Shown here piece by piece: positions 26,245-34,991 of a DNA stretch of 64,000 nt. This DNA comes from RQOF01 sp964461135 (GTDB lineage Bacteria; Calditrichota; Calditrichia; RBG-13-44-9), in the NCBI GenBank assembly GCA_964461135.1, contig CAYWTB010000011.1, positions 1 through 64,000 of the forward strand. The letters run 5' to 3'. Each line of letters begins with the position of its first letter. The first letter of the stretch is position 1. The position numbers and the translations under genes are program-made. The notes below the pieces were generated by a model. It did no database searches and was not told where the DNA came from. It worked only from the letters and a program-made list of their open reading frames with translations.

Positions 26245-26688
26245 ATGATTAAAGAATTCCTAAGAGATCTGACTGTGATTGAATCAATTGAAGCGGTCGC
26301 AGTTTATGCAAACGATAATACTATTTTAGATTCCTGGACCCGACCCAATTTTCAGAATAAGGTTCTGGAAGAGTTATGTTTACATTACCTGCAGCTGTTT
26401 TCACTTTTGGAAACCGATATTAGGAATTACAGGGAAATTGCTACTTCCCATGACAGGGGATATATTTATGCACGGGCATTACCTGATGTATTACTGGTGG
26501 TCATTTCCAGGATTCCGGTTGAAATTTCATTATTGCGGTTAATTATTAATGTTAAAATTCCTGAATTATTATCCTCCAGGTCCTTTCAAAAAAAGATAAA
26601 AAAGGTTTCTTCAGATAATTACAATTTTCTGGATAAACAATTCCTTGATGATTCGGAAAAAGAATATTTAAAGAAGCTGGGATTATAA
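26245..26688 (+). CDS. possible roadblock/LC7-like protein
   Basis: A 147-residue protein not matched to a named family. The N-terminal VIESIEAVAVYANDNTILDSW, the central strand YIYARALPDVLLVVIS and the flanking helices follow the order expected of a roadblock/LC7 fold, the type of protein that binds MglA-like GTPases. The C-terminal 35 residues are charged. Its placement between the DUF4388 gene and the MglA/MglB-like genes supports a role in the same signalling set. Function otherwise unknown. Confidence 0.55.
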   Translation: MIKEFLRDLTVIESIEAVAVYANDNTILDSWTRPNFQNKVLEELCLHYLQLFSLLETDIRNYREIATSHDRGYIYARALPDVLLVVISRIPVEISLLRLIINVKIPELLSSRSFQKKIKKVSSDNYNFLDKQFLDDSEKEYLKKLGL

Positions 26689-26784
26689 TTATATTTTCTA
26701 TGCAAATGATTAATATTTAATTATTTAATGCCGATTATAATTTAGCACTCTTAAAGCAAATTGTGGTTGATTATACGGGGAATA

Positions 26785-27255
26785 ATGGAAAAAATCAATT
26801 CAAATATGGTATTTATGGTGAATCAGGAACACTCTGCTGATACCTCCAGCCTTTTGCATCTAGAATTGGCAGTGGTCTCACAGCTGGACGGACAAAAAAC
26901 AGTTGCGCAAATTGCCGACAATCTGGCGCTAAACACACAGGAAGTGGAAGAAATTTTTAAGAAACTGGTTTCCGCACAAATATTAGTGCTTCTGAACAGA
27001 TCCGGCGAAAATAATCAACTTCCCGCAGATTTTTTTAAAATTCTCAAGCATGAAATGACCCTTTTACTTGGACCTGTTGCCGCGATTATCCTGGAGGATG
27101 TTTTGGAAATGATGAGGATGAGTAGGGAAAGTTTTGAAAGAAGATATTTGCCAACATTAATTGATCTGCTAACTAATCAGATTGATGATCCGGTGAAACA
27201 GATAGAATTTCAACGGAATATATATCCCAAAATAAAAAATTATATGTTAAGATGA
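26785..27255 (+). CDS. winged-helix-like signalling protein
   Basis: A 156-residue protein. Residues about 30-75 (VVSQLDGQKTVAQIADNLALNTQEVEEIFKKLV, cited here only as the DGQKTVAQIADNL core) form a winged-helix-like unit of the type that often follows DUF4388 domains. The C-terminal half contains an LLGPVAAIILEDVLEMM helix, seen in regulators of myxobacterial and cyanobacterial type. CGGGGA ahead of ATG 26785 selects this start over the upstream TTG. It overlaps the HAMP protein gene by four bases, which implies coupling. No specific function can be assigned. Confidence 0.55.
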   Translation: MEKINSNMVFMVNQEHSADTSSLLHLELAVVSQLDGQKTVAQIADNLALNTQEVEEIFKKLVSAQILVLLNRSGENNQLPADFFKILKHEMTLLLGPVAAIILEDVLEMMRMSRESFERRYLPTLIDLLTNQIDDPVKQIEFQRNIYPKIKNYMLR

Positions 27256-28007
27256 AAAAATTAGCTTACTTTAGCCTTCGTCTGAAAATTGCCATTTTTA
27301 TTTTGATTGGTACACTAATTTTCAGCGCCATCATTCTATATATTACGGACCGCTATGTAAATCGTACTCTTACCGAATCACTCATAGAGCAGGGACATAT
27401 TGTAGCCACTAACATTGCAGAGCTGGCGGCAGAGAAAATTATTGAAGAAGATATGGTAGGGATGAAAACTATAATTGAAAAAAATAAATATTATTCTAAT
27501 ATAGAATATATTTTGATTGAAGATTTCAGTGGACGGATTTTAACCGATACCTATAATGCCAATATCCCGCCGGAAGTCATTTCGGGACATACGGATACCG
27601 AATTTGGTGATAGATCGACCTTTGGTGTCAAACTGATAAATATCACGTCACGGAAAAGTGAAATCTACGACATCAAACAGCCGATTAAAGAGGGTTTGCT
27701 GGGATTTGTCCGGGTGGGGATGAAGAAATCCTTTGTGGACAATAAAATAATGGAAACCATTATTTATTTGAGCCTTGTTTTTGTAATTGGCATATTTTTA
27801 GCTATCACACTTACAATTTTTATTATTACATTACAATTCAGTAGGCCCATTGCCCATCTGACTGATATGGCCTATAAGATCAGCATGGGAGATTTTGACA
27901 AGCCAATTCGCGTTCAGGTTAAAAATGAGATAGGTGTCTTAGCCGAAGCTATTGAAAGAATGAGAGAAAGTTTGAAGTCTTCCCTAGAACGTCTCAAAAG
28001 TCGATAA
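27252..28007 (+). CDS. HAMP-domain membrane sensor
   Basis: A 251-residue protein with a transmembrane helix at about 12-31, an extracytoplasmic sensor of about 130 residues (the region LIEDFSGRILTDTYN is Cache/PAS-like), a second helix at about 170-196, and a cytoplasmic HAMP domain (RPIAHLTDMAYKISMGDFDKP to the end). It has no kinase, cyclase or methyl-accepting output, so the HAMP linker must act through a partner protein. The downstream MglB-like and MglA-like genes are the natural candidates. It overlaps the preceding gene by four bases. Confidence 0.75.
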   Translation: MKKLAYFSLRLKIAIFILIGTLIFSAIILYITDRYVNRTLTESLIEQGHIVATNIAELAAEKIIEEDMVGMKTIIEKNKYYSNIEYILIEDFSGRILTDTYNANIPPEVISGHTDTEFGDRSTFGVKLINITSRKSEIYDIKQPIKEGLLGFVRVGMKKSFVDNKIMETIIYLSLVFVIGIFLAITLTIFIITLQFSRPIAHLTDMAYKISMGDFDKPIRVQVKNEIGVLAEAIERMRESLKSSLERLKSR

Positions 28008-28046
28008 TTTTTTAGCAACAGAGTTTATAAACGTAAGGAGACCCAG

Positions 28047-28556
28047 ATGGTCCAGGTGAGAAAATTAAAAGATGGCAGCCGGCAAGTGATCCTCACGGCT
28101 AAACAATTCGATGATATTACAAAGGTATTATCTGAACTGGCAGCCAAAACTAAAGCTTCAACCATTTTACTTGCCGATATCAGCGGTCAGTTGATTACCC
28201 AGCGGGGTAACACCGAAGATATAAATACCGCCATTTTGAGTGCATTGGCCGCCAGTGATTTTGCAGCCACCTCGGAAATGGCAAAATTGGTGGGAGAAGA
28301 TGCAAAATTTAAATTACTCTTCCATGAAGGGGAAAAACGAAATGTTTACCTCTCAAATATAGGTGACAATTTTTTCCTGGTGGTCGTTTTTGATGTGAGT
28401 GTTACTCTTGGTCTGGTGCGTATTTATACCAAAAAAGCAATCCACAGCCTGATCCAAATTTTTGAAGAAAGTGAACAGTCTGAAGATGCTAACAAAATCA
28501 TTGACAAAGATTTTTCAAGTATGTTGGGTGATATGCTTGATGACTCCTTCAAATAA
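28047..28556 (+). CDS. MglB-like roadblock/LC7 protein
   Basis: A 169-residue roadblock/LC7 protein, the family of GTPase-activating partners of MglA. The fold reads clearly: FDDITKVLSELAAKTKASTILLAD, SGQLITQRG, then an AILSALAASDFAATSEMAKLVGE helix, the strand RNVYLSNIGDNFFLVVVFD and TLGLVRIYTKKAI at the end. AAGGAG lies eight bases upstream. It is followed 49 bases later by an MglA-like GTPase, the classic partner order. It probably tunes GTP hydrolysis or localisation of that GTPase. Confidence 0.85.
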   Translation: MVQVRKLKDGSRQVILTAKQFDDITKVLSELAAKTKASTILLADISGQLITQRGNTEDINTAILSALAASDFAATSEMAKLVGEDAKFKLLFHEGEKRNVYLSNIGDNFFLVVVFDVSVTLGLVRIYTKKAIHSLIQIFEESEQSEDANKIIDKDFSSMLGDMLDDSFK

Positions 28557-28605
28557 ATCATACGCGAATAGAATATTGTGTCAATCAAACTTACGGGGAT
28601 GTTGA

Positions 28606-29190
28606 ATGTTTATTAATTGGGCTTTACAGGAGATTAATCTTAAAATTGTATATTATGGTCCCGGAATGAGCGGTAAAACTACGAATTTAGAATACATTCA
28701 TTCCAAATTAGATCCTTCTCTAACTGGTGAACTGGTTACCTTAAAGACCAAGGAAGATCGTACTATATTTTTTGATTTTATGCAGATTGAAGTCGGAAGA
28801 ATAAAAGGCAAAAAACCCAAATTTAATCTCTATACCGTACCGGGTCAGGTCTATTATGCCTCCAGCCGTAAAATCATTCTGAATGGTGTGGATGGCATAG
28901 TCTTTGTCGCCGATTCCCAGAGAGATCGTATGGAAGGGAATATTGAAACATTGCTGGATCTGGAAAATAATCTTCTGGCCTCAGGATTTTCACTGGAAAC
29001 CTTCCCCTGGGTGATACAATACAATAAACGGGACCTTCCCAATGCCGAATCCGTAGCGTTTCTTCAGAAAAAATTAAACTTCTTCAATGTTCCTCAATTT
29101 GAAGGTGTTGCCATCAAGGGAACCGGCGTATTTGATACTCTGAAATCTGTCATTAATCAGGTGATTCAGCATGTACAGAAGCAGTTGTAA
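28606..29190 (+). CDS. MglA-like small GTPase
   Basis: A 194-residue Ras-like GTPase of the MglA/gliding-protein type. The P-loop is GPGMSGKTTN, the family-specific LKTKEDRTIFFDF follows, then the TVPGQVYY switch II and NKRD (YNKRDLPN) for guanine specificity. MglA proteins set cell polarity and drive motility-motor placement in Myxococcus, and occur without motility in many other phyla. It is the last gene of the island and is closed by a terminator. Whether it controls motility, secretion or polarity here is unknown. Confidence 0.9.
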   Translation: MFINWALQEINLKIVYYGPGMSGKTTNLEYIHSKLDPSLTGELVTLKTKEDRTIFFDFMQIEVGRIKGKKPKFNLYTVPGQVYYASSRKIILNGVDGIVFVADSQRDRMEGNIETLLDLENNLLASGFSLETFPWVIQYNKRDLPNAESVAFLQKKLNFFNVPQFEGVAIKGTGVFDTLKSVINQVIQHVQKQL

Positions 29191-29216
29191 GTAAAATTTC
29201 AGCTGAAAATTCCCAT

Positions 29217-29255
29217 AAAAAAAGCCATCCGGATACAGACTTCGGATGGCTTTTT
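29217..29255 (+). terminator. bidirectional rho-independent terminator
   Basis: The stem GCCATCCG at 29224-29231 pairs with CGGATGGC at 29243-29250 around an 11-base loop, flanked by AAAAA on the left and TTTTT on the right. It lies between the plus-strand MglA-like gene and the minus-strand pepT gene, so it can end transcription in both directions. Confidence 0.9.
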
Positions 29256-29278
29256 CATATTAAATGGATTTGGGGTGC

Positions 29279-30544
29279 TTATTCGGAATCTCCTTTTTCC
29301 GCCCATACCTGAGTCAGTTGCACAATTGTCTCAACCGCTTTTTCCATATCCTGGATGGAGATCCATTCTCTCTGGCTGTGAAAATTGTGACCCCCGGTAA
29401 AAATATTAGGAGTGGGCAATCCCATGTACGACAAACGGGCACCATCTGTACCCCCCCTGATCAGATTTTTTACCGGAGTTAATCCGGTTCTTTTGATGGC
29501 TTCCATGGCATAATCTACTACCTTAGGATGTTTTTCCAGTATGTACCGCATGTTGCGGTAGGATTCATCCACCTTAAATTCTCCGGTGGCACCCGGAAAA
29601 CGGGAAAGAGATTCCTGCATGAGGGTCTTCAGAAATTCTTCTTTTTCTTTAAGGCCTTCTACTGTAAAATCGCGAATTAAAAATTTTATACTGGATGTTT
29701 CAGTCCCACCGTTAATGGCATGGGGATGAATATAACCCTCTCTTTTTTCAGTAGTTTCTGGGGACATGCGGTCAGATGGTAGGTGATCGATTATATCAGC
29801 CGTTACTTTAATAGAATTGACCAGTTTGTTCTTGGCATATCCGGGATGGATGTTTATGCCCTTGATGGAAATAGTTACGGTGTCTGCACAAAAAGTCTCA
29901 TCTTCCAGTTCCCCTGCAGTTTCTCCATCAATGGTGTAAGCATATTTCGCACCAAAACTTTTTACATCGAAATATTTTGTGCCGGTTCCGACTTCCTCAT
30001 CTACGGTAAAGGCAATTTTAATATCTCCATGTTTTATATCGGCATTATTCAGTAAAATTTCCACAGCGGTCATAATTTCTGCTAATCCCGCCTTATTATC
30101 CGCTCCCAGCAGGGTGGTGCCGTCTGAGGTGATTATATCATGTCCCACGCAGTTTTCCAGGGCCGAATCTATGTCGGGTTTGATTACCTGGGCGTTATCT
30201 TTGGGCAGGATGATTTCGCCCCTCTGATAGTAGCGGTGTATTACCGGTTGTACATTTGCACCCGAAACATCGGGAGAGGTATCCACATGGGCGATAAATC
30301 CGATAGGCGGTACTTTTACCGGATGAGTGGCAGGAAGATTAGACGGCAACGTGGCGAAAACATACCCATGTTCAGTTAACGTTGCATCCGTAAATCCCAT
30401 TTCCTGTAATTCCTTAAGCAATAACCTGGAAAGCTCCAGTTGTTTTGTGGTGCTGGGGTATGAGGAAGAATTTTCGTCTGACTGGGTATCAATTCTGACA
30501 TAATTCTGAAACCGTTGCACCATCTTATCACTATTTATTTTCAT
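29279..30544 (-). CDS. pepT: peptidase T (tripeptide aminopeptidase)
   Basis: Zinc-dependent M20 aminopeptidase that removes the N-terminal residue of tripeptides. Metal and catalytic motifs are visible: AHVDTSPD near residue 90, GADNKAGLAEIM near 145 and DEEVGTGTKYF near 185, then the dimerisation domain and the C-terminal RGGTDGARLS and GGHNFHSQREW. The length of 421 residues is close to the E. coli enzyme. It is a single gene bounded by terminators and works in amino-acid recovery from peptides. Confidence 0.95.
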   Translation of the reverse strand: MKINSDKMVQRFQNYVRIDTQSDENSSSYPSTTKQLELSRLLLKELQEMGFTDATLTEHGYVFATLPSNLPATHPVKVPPIGFIAHVDTSPDVSGANVQPVIHRYYQRGEIILPKDNAQVIKPDIDSALENCVGHDIITSDGTTLLGADNKAGLAEIMTAVEILLNNADIKHGDIKIAFTVDEEVGTGTKYFDVKSFGAKYAYTIDGETAGELEDETFCADTVTISIKGINIHPGYAKNKLVNSIKVTADIIDHLPSDRMSPETTEKREGYIHPHAINGGTETSSIKFLIRDFTVEGLKEKEEFLKTLMQESLSRFPGATGEFKVDESYRNMRYILEKHPKVVDYAMEAIKRTGLTPVKNLIRGGTDGARLSYMGLPTPNIFTGGHNFHSQREWISIQDMEKAVETIVQLTQVWAEKGDSE

Positions 30545-30702
30545 GAACCTTCTCCTTAAATGTATTTAGCTTTATGAAATATTATATATGATGAAATCTG
30601 TAAACAAACGCTATTATTTTTTAAGAAATCAAATAATTGCTTTACAGGTGAAACCCGGAGGGTTAATTTATCGTATCGTAGATGTTATCAGAAGGAGATC
30701 CT

Positions 30703-30957
30703 ATGGAAATATTAGGTATTCTTATTGCCCTGGTGGTGGGAATATTACTGTTAAAAGTATTATTCTTTATTTTGAAAGCAGGTTTTTTTGTAATAACTTT
30801 GCCGATTCAAATACTCTTTGGTGTTCTGGGTGTGGTGATCATTGCTCTTCTGGTTCCTCTCATCATATTGCCTGTAATGCTGGCGGTGGTTATTCCCATT
30901 TTACCATTTCTGCTGATAATTGCCGGAATTATTTTTCTTGTCAAGCTGGCCGTTTAA
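30703..30957 (+). CDS. small two-to-three-helix membrane protein
   Basis: An 84-residue, almost entirely hydrophobic protein with two or three transmembrane segments of Ile, Leu, Val and Phe residues. An excellent ribosome binding site, AGAAGGAGA at 30690-30698, sits five bases before ATG 30703, so the gene is real and the in-frame ATG at 30682 is not the start. No family can be named. It lies between the pepT start and the hycI end on the opposite strand to both. Confidence 0.6.
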   Translation: MEILGILIALVVGILLLKVLFFILKAGFFVITLPIQILFGVLGVVIIALLVPLIILPVMLAVVIPILPFLLIIAGIIFLVKLAV

Positions 30958-31037
30958 ATATTCCGACATCACATGATTGGCAATATATTTTGAAAGGATT
31001 AACTGATTTCTAATTTGAAGGGAAAGATAAAGACGTA

Positions 31038-31520
31038 TTATCCGTTCCGGGTGGGATGAATGTTTGTAATTATACAACCTAACAGAAACTGAATTGTTTT
31101 TTCTACCCCGGGGCTTACCGGCCTTCCCAACTGCATACTCTCTGGTTGAATTCCCAGAAAATAATCAGGTATATCGCGAAACTCCTTCAGGAAAGAAAAT
31201 AGAACTACGGGAGAGAAATTATGAGTGGAGACAGCAAAATGATTTATTTCCCCGGATTCAATTATGCGGAACTCACCCGGCTTTCCACCCCAGTTAATAA
31301 TATCGATCCACAACCGGGATTTCCCGGACATTTCGCTGATTTTTCTCAGGTAATTTTCCGGATTACCATAAACATTTAAGGCGGTTGGATATCCACCTTC
31401 CTGCAGTTTTTCGACCAGAACAATACCTGCCGCATCATCTCCTCTCAGCTCATTTCCTATGCCGATAATCAAAGGCGTTGATTTAAGAATTTTCTTTAGT
31501 TTTGTGAGCTGTTCGTCCAT
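31038..31520 (-). CDS. hycI: [NiFe]-hydrogenase maturation protease (HycI type)
   Basis: Endoprotease that removes the C-terminal tail of the hydrogenase large subunit after nickel insertion. The N-terminus shows the family signature IGIGNELRGDDAAGI, whose Glu and Asp bind nickel, and WIDIINWGGKPGEF has the second Asp; STHNFS supplies the conserved His. The 160-residue length is normal. The substrate is almost certainly the large subunit at 38609-39826, which has a 47-residue tail. A terminator lies between this gene and the hydrogenase operon upstream. Confidence 0.92.
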   Translation of the reverse strand: MDEQLTKLKKILKSTPLIIGIGNELRGDDAAGIVLVEKLQEGGYPTALNVYGNPENYLRKISEMSGKSRLWIDIINWGGKPGEFRIIESGEINHFAVSTHNFSPVVLFSFLKEFRDIPDYFLGIQPESMQLGRPVSPGVEKTIQFLLGCIITNIHPTRNG

Positions 31521-31570
31521 TATTCCTTCATTGATTAAGCATAATTTAATCTAAAGATTATATGGAAAAT

Positions 31571-31605
31571 AAAAAAACCATAAGGTAAAAACGGTCATCT
31601 TATGG
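31571..31605 (-). terminator. rho-independent terminator of the hydrogenase operon
   Basis: CCATAAG at 31578-31584 pairs with CTTATGG at 31599-31605. Read on the minus strand, the stem is followed by a run of seven T residues (A-run at 31571-31577). It follows the hydrogenase ferredoxin gene and precedes hycI. The loop is 14 bases, so termination may be partial. Confidence 0.7.
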
Positions 31606-31661
31606 CTTAATAAAAGGTTCTGTGCAATAGGACGTGAATGAAGGACTATCAAAAAAAAATA

Positions 31662-32279
31662 TTATCCCCATTCCTCTTTCAGTAGAACATCCCTTCTGCA
31701 GGTAGGGCAGATAACTCTTACCATGTCCCAGCGGTCAATCTTCCTGTAATCCCTGGGGGAAACCGGATCCAGAATGCCGAATTCTTTCATTTTAGTTAGA
31801 TATATAGTTGGGTTGGAATAGGCAATAGTTCCCAGTTTTTCATACAGATTCAGTAACTGGGCTTTAGGTGAAATGACTTTGCTACATAATTCGCACAATA
31901 TCAGTTCATGCTCTATACTTTCTTGAGCTTCACTTTCATCAAAATAGGAGAGTTCGTATTCCCGGGAAAGTTGAATTCCCTTTTCGGTTGTGCAGTTCAA
32001 TTCACATTCTCCGCAGAAAATACAGTTTCCATAATTACAGGTTATTTTACGAACGGCTTTGTTTTCGGTAATTATATCCTCCACTTTTATAGCTCGTGCC
32101 GGGCAAACTTCGGCGCAGGCGCCACATCCGATACAGAATTCTTCATAATATTTGGGTGCCGCCCGTAAGTTATCTGGTACAGGTGTAGGTTTTTTCGGGA
32201 ATGGATGGGTGTAGGGACCTTTGACCAGAGCCGTTATGGCTTCTTTTAGTTCCCGTACTTTTGGCAGATACATGGACAA
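31662..32279 (-). CDS. hydrogenase ferredoxin subunit (MbhN/NuoI-like)
   Basis: A 205-residue ferredoxin-like protein with two [4Fe-4S] motifs: CIGCGACAEVCP near residue 50 and CIFCGECELNC near 85. This is the electron entry chain between ferredoxin and the small subunit in group 4 hydrogenases (MbhN, EchF, HycF) and in NuoI. The C-terminal half adds CELC and ICPTCRRDV cysteine pairs, a zinc-ribbon-like tail that standard NuoI lacks. It is the last gene of the hydrogenase-Mrp operon, 41 bases after mrpG. Confidence 0.86.
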   Translation of the reverse strand: MSMYLPKVRELKEAITALVKGPYTHPFPKKPTPVPDNLRAAPKYYEEFCIGCGACAEVCPARAIKVEDIITENKAVRKITCNYGNCIFCGECELNCTTEKGIQLSREYELSYFDESEAQESIEHELILCELCSKVISPKAQLLNLYEKLGTIAYSNPTIYLTKMKEFGILDPVSPRDYRKIDRWDMVRVICPTCRRDVLLKEEWG

Positions 32280-32320
32280 CCTCCGTTGAGATAAGACCGG
32301 ATTATTAAATAAAACTGAAT

Positions 32321-32659
32321 TTATTCACCTGATTTTTGCGGGAAATCATCATGATATTTATCCATGACACTCCCTTCCCAGAGCGGGAAACCGGCGCGAT
32401 GAGATCCCCGGGAGATGGCATGAGCGGCTGTTGGAGCCGTGAGGAGAACAAATACAATACACAAAATGGCTTTTATAGAAATGCTGTTCCATCCAAAGTG
32501 TATTGCCACCGCCAGGAGGATCAGCACTGTTCCCAGAGTGACACACTTGGTTGATGCCTGAAGCCTGTTATAGATATCAGGAAAACGGATTAAACCGGTG
32601 CATCCGGCAAAGTTAAAAAAGAGTCCAATAGAAACAAGGATAATTATGAGATTACTCAT
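32321..32659 (-). CDS. mrpG: Mrp-type antiporter subunit G
   Basis: A 112-residue protein of the MnhG/MrpG (MbhC) family with three transmembrane helices. Family features are GLFFNFAGCTGLIRFPDIYNRL, followed by CVTLGTVLILLAVAIHF and the LLTAPTAAHAISRGSHRAG segment that marks the family. Starting at the Met of MSNLII (32659) gives the usual length and a short overlap with mrpF. It is the last Mrp gene in canonical order. Confidence 0.9.
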   Translation of the reverse strand: MSNLIIILVSIGLFFNFAGCTGLIRFPDIYNRLQASTKCVTLGTVLILLAVAIHFGWNSISIKAILCIVFVLLTAPTAAHAISRGSHRAGFPLWEGSVMDKYHDDFPQKSGE

Positions 32660-32906
32660 CGAATGTTCTCCCTTCCAGATATTTCGCCAGGGCAATGGTG
32701 CCTATAAAGGCCAGCAATGCCCAAGAAATGGCAACATTCATGTACAGGTCTTTTCCGGTGAACAGCGAAAGAACCGCACAGAAATCCACCATCAGGATGC
32801 CCAGAATATCGATAGCTACGGTCCTGTCCGGAGGCGTGGGTCCTGCTCCTACCCGGTATAAACAGAAGAAACTGCAAACCAACAGTACAATAAGAAAAAT
32901 AATCAT
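32652..32906 (-). CDS. mrpF: Mrp-type antiporter subunit F
   Basis: An 84-residue MnhF/MrpF (MbhB) protein with three transmembrane helices. The diagnostic loop is RVGAGPTPPDRTVAIDILG, and the remainder (LSLFTGKDLYMNVAISWALLAFIGT, core LYMNVAISWALLAFIGT) matches the family. GGAG five bases upstream favours ATG 32906 over the in-frame GTG at 32912. It overlaps mrpG by eight bases. Confidence 0.9.
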   Translation of the reverse strand: MIIFLIVLLVCSFFCLYRVGAGPTPPDRTVAIDILGILMVDFCAVLSLFTGKDLYMNVAISWALLAFIGTIALAKYLEGRTFDE

Positions 32907-32948
32907 GATCACTCCACAAATTTTTTAAAGGTGGAAAGCCAGCGCTTT

Positions 32949-33437
32949 TTACTCGAATATTTTTTTTAGAAACTTTTCAAATTTGCTGACGATCAGAAGG
33001 GTTTCAACATCAGGATCATCTGATATAATATTAATCCAGTGAACATAGAGATTATCATCAATAAAATCCACAGTCAGTGTACCGGGAGTTAACGTGATGG
33101 AATTGGCCAAAAACGTCCGAGCTACCTCGCTCCGCAGATTGGTTTTTACCTTTACAATTCCCGGGCGTATAGGAATTTCCGGATGAAACACCCGATAAGT
33201 AACGTCCAGATTAGATTTTATCACATACCATAGAAATACCGGAAGAAAAACAAGCCCCCAGAACAGTCTGACAGGATTTAACAATTTGAGGATTTCGGCA
33301 GGGAAAATGTCACTGAACATCAGCACAATAATGAGTGCCGCCACCATACCGGCGATTACATCGGGTATTTTAACAGACCAGACGAATGCCGACCAGATGG
33401 CTACCAGCAATACAAATTCAAGGATTCTTTTTAACAT
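32949..33437 (-). CDS. mrpE: Mrp-type antiporter subunit E
   Basis: A 162-residue MnhE/MrpE (MbhA) protein: two or three N-terminal transmembrane helices and a cytoplasmic C-terminal domain. Recognisable parts are ILEFVLLVAIWSAFVWSV, WYVIKSNLDVTYRVFHPEI and NSITLTPGTLTVD with the following LYVHWI. The start at 33437 is set by AGGAG nine bases upstream; an open frame that extends 47 codons further into mrpD has no homology. The gene follows mrpD by 22 bases. Confidence 0.92.
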   Translation of the reverse strand: MLKRILEFVLLVAIWSAFVWSVKIPDVIAGMVAALIIVLMFSDIFPAEILKLLNPVRLFWGLVFLPVFLWYVIKSNLDVTYRVFHPEIPIRPGIVKVKTNLRSEVARTFLANSITLTPGTLTVDFIDDNLYVHWINIISDDPDVETLLIVSKFEKFLKKIFE

Positions 33438-33459
33438 AAGGAATAACTCCTGATAATTT

Positions 33460-34932
33460 TTAGGGCAAGGCATACCGCAGATAGTTATTCGGATCCAGTA
33501 ATATATTGCGGGCGGATTCAAGGACAGCCGGTCCGTAGAAGGGATATAATACACCCAGACCAATACAGAGAATGGCAAGAATCACCATACCGGTTATCAT
33601 AAGAGCAGGAACTTCTTTAATGTCCTGCAGGCGTTTGGGAAGGGATCCGAACAGGGAATACTTCTGCACTTTTACGAAAGAGATGAGGGTCATAAAACTG
33701 ACGAAAACCGTTACCGCACCCAGGAAGTAAAATTTAGCCTGGAACAGAGCAATGATGATCACCAGCTTGCTCCAGAAACCGTTGAAGGGAGGAACTCCGG
33801 AAATTGACAGAGCCGCAATAGAACAACTTGTTCCCGTCCAGGGCATTTTCTTCATGAGACCTCCCAGCTGTTTAAGCTGCCGGGTTCCGGTAGTATATTC
33901 AAACGCGCCGGAGCAGAGGAACAGCAGTGACTTAAAAACGGCATGGTTGAGAAGATGAAAAAGTCCGCCCAGAATACCCAGCGGCGTTGCCAGTCCTATA
34001 CCTACCATCACATATCCCATCTGGCTGATGCTGTGGTATGCCAGAAGCCGCTTGAAATCCCATTGGCCAACAGCTAGGAATACACCAACCACCATGGATA
34101 AACCACCCAGGACCAGCAATACTGTCCTGATTATGGGCACAATACCCATTATGACAAAGAAGATGCGGGCCACGCAATAAATACCAAGAGCTTTTATGAT
34201 AAGCCCGGACAGCATGGCGGAAATGGGAGCAGGAGCAGAAGGATGTGCATCGGGCAGCCAGGCATGGAACGGCACCATAGCGGATTTCAGACCAAATCCC
34301 ATAAGAAATAATGCAAAGGTAAAAAAGAGAAGATTCTTTGAAATTCCCTGGTGAATCACATTGGACATATCCGCCATATTCAGGGTTCCGGTAACCGAAT
34401 ACAGCAGCGCGATTCCCAGCAGGATAATGGAAGAGGAAACGCCGCCCAGCACCAGATATTTAAAAGATGCTTCAAGTTCTTCTGCCTCTACTCCAAAGGC
34501 AACCAGCGCATAGGATGCAATGGAGGCGATTTCCAGAAAAACAAACAGATTAAAAAAGTCACCGGTTAAAATGACTCCGTTCATACCGGCAATCATCAGA
34601 AGGTAAAGGGAATAGAATTTGTTCTGGGCTGTATATTGCTGCATATAAGGCAAGGCAAAAAGGGTAACCGCCAGAGTGATGATGGAGACAATCAGAATAA
34701 GCAACTGGCTGAGTGGATCCCATACCAGGGAAATTCCCAGAGGAGGCGGCCATCCCCCCACTGCATAAAAAAAGGATTCATGTCCCAAGAAACGTAAGGA
34801 CAGCCAGAGCAGGAATATTACCACCGACAGGGTGAGATAAGATGAAATATGTCTGAATACTTTCGTCAATAAAAGATTAATAAATGCCATCCCTAAAGGT
34901 GCCAGAACAAAAATGGGAAGCCAATTTTCCAT
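33460..34932 (-). CDS. mrpD: Mrp-type antiporter subunit D
   Basis: Proton-conducting NuoL/M/N-like antiporter subunit (MrpD, MbhH) of 490 residues with about 14 transmembrane helices. The proton_antipo_M core includes FLEIASIASYALVAFG near residue 130 with a conserved Glu, LLFGFGLKSAMVPFHAWLPDAHPSAP, shown here by the core KSAMVPFHAWLPDAHPSAP, and QMGYVMVGIGLATP. The conserved Lys in these helices is present. It transports H+ or Na+ driven by the redox module. Its place between mrpC and mrpE is canonical. Confidence 0.94.
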   Translation of the reverse strand: MENWLPIFVLAPLGMAFINLLLTKVFRHISSYLTLSVVIFLLWLSLRFLGHESFFYAVGGWPPPLGISLVWDPLSQLLILIVSIITLAVTLFALPYMQQYTAQNKFYSLYLLMIAGMNGVILTGDFFNLFVFLEIASIASYALVAFGVEAEELEASFKYLVLGGVSSSIILLGIALLYSVTGTLNMADMSNVIHQGISKNLLFFTFALFLMGFGLKSAMVPFHAWLPDAHPSAPAPISAMLSGLIIKALGIYCVARIFFVIMGIVPIIRTVLLVLGGLSMVVGVFLAVGQWDFKRLLAYHSISQMGYVMVGIGLATPLGILGGLFHLLNHAVFKSLLFLCSGAFEYTTGTRQLKQLGGLMKKMPWTGTSCSIAALSISGVPPFNGFWSKLVIIIALFQAKFYFLGAVTVFVSFMTLISFVKVQKYSLFGSLPKRLQDIKEVPALMITGMVILAILCIGLGVLYPFYGPAVLESARNILLDPNNYLRYALP

Positions 34933-34991
34933 ATATGATTACCCCTCAATATTCTGAAATATTTTGCATATTTGTCTCATGTATTACCGGA

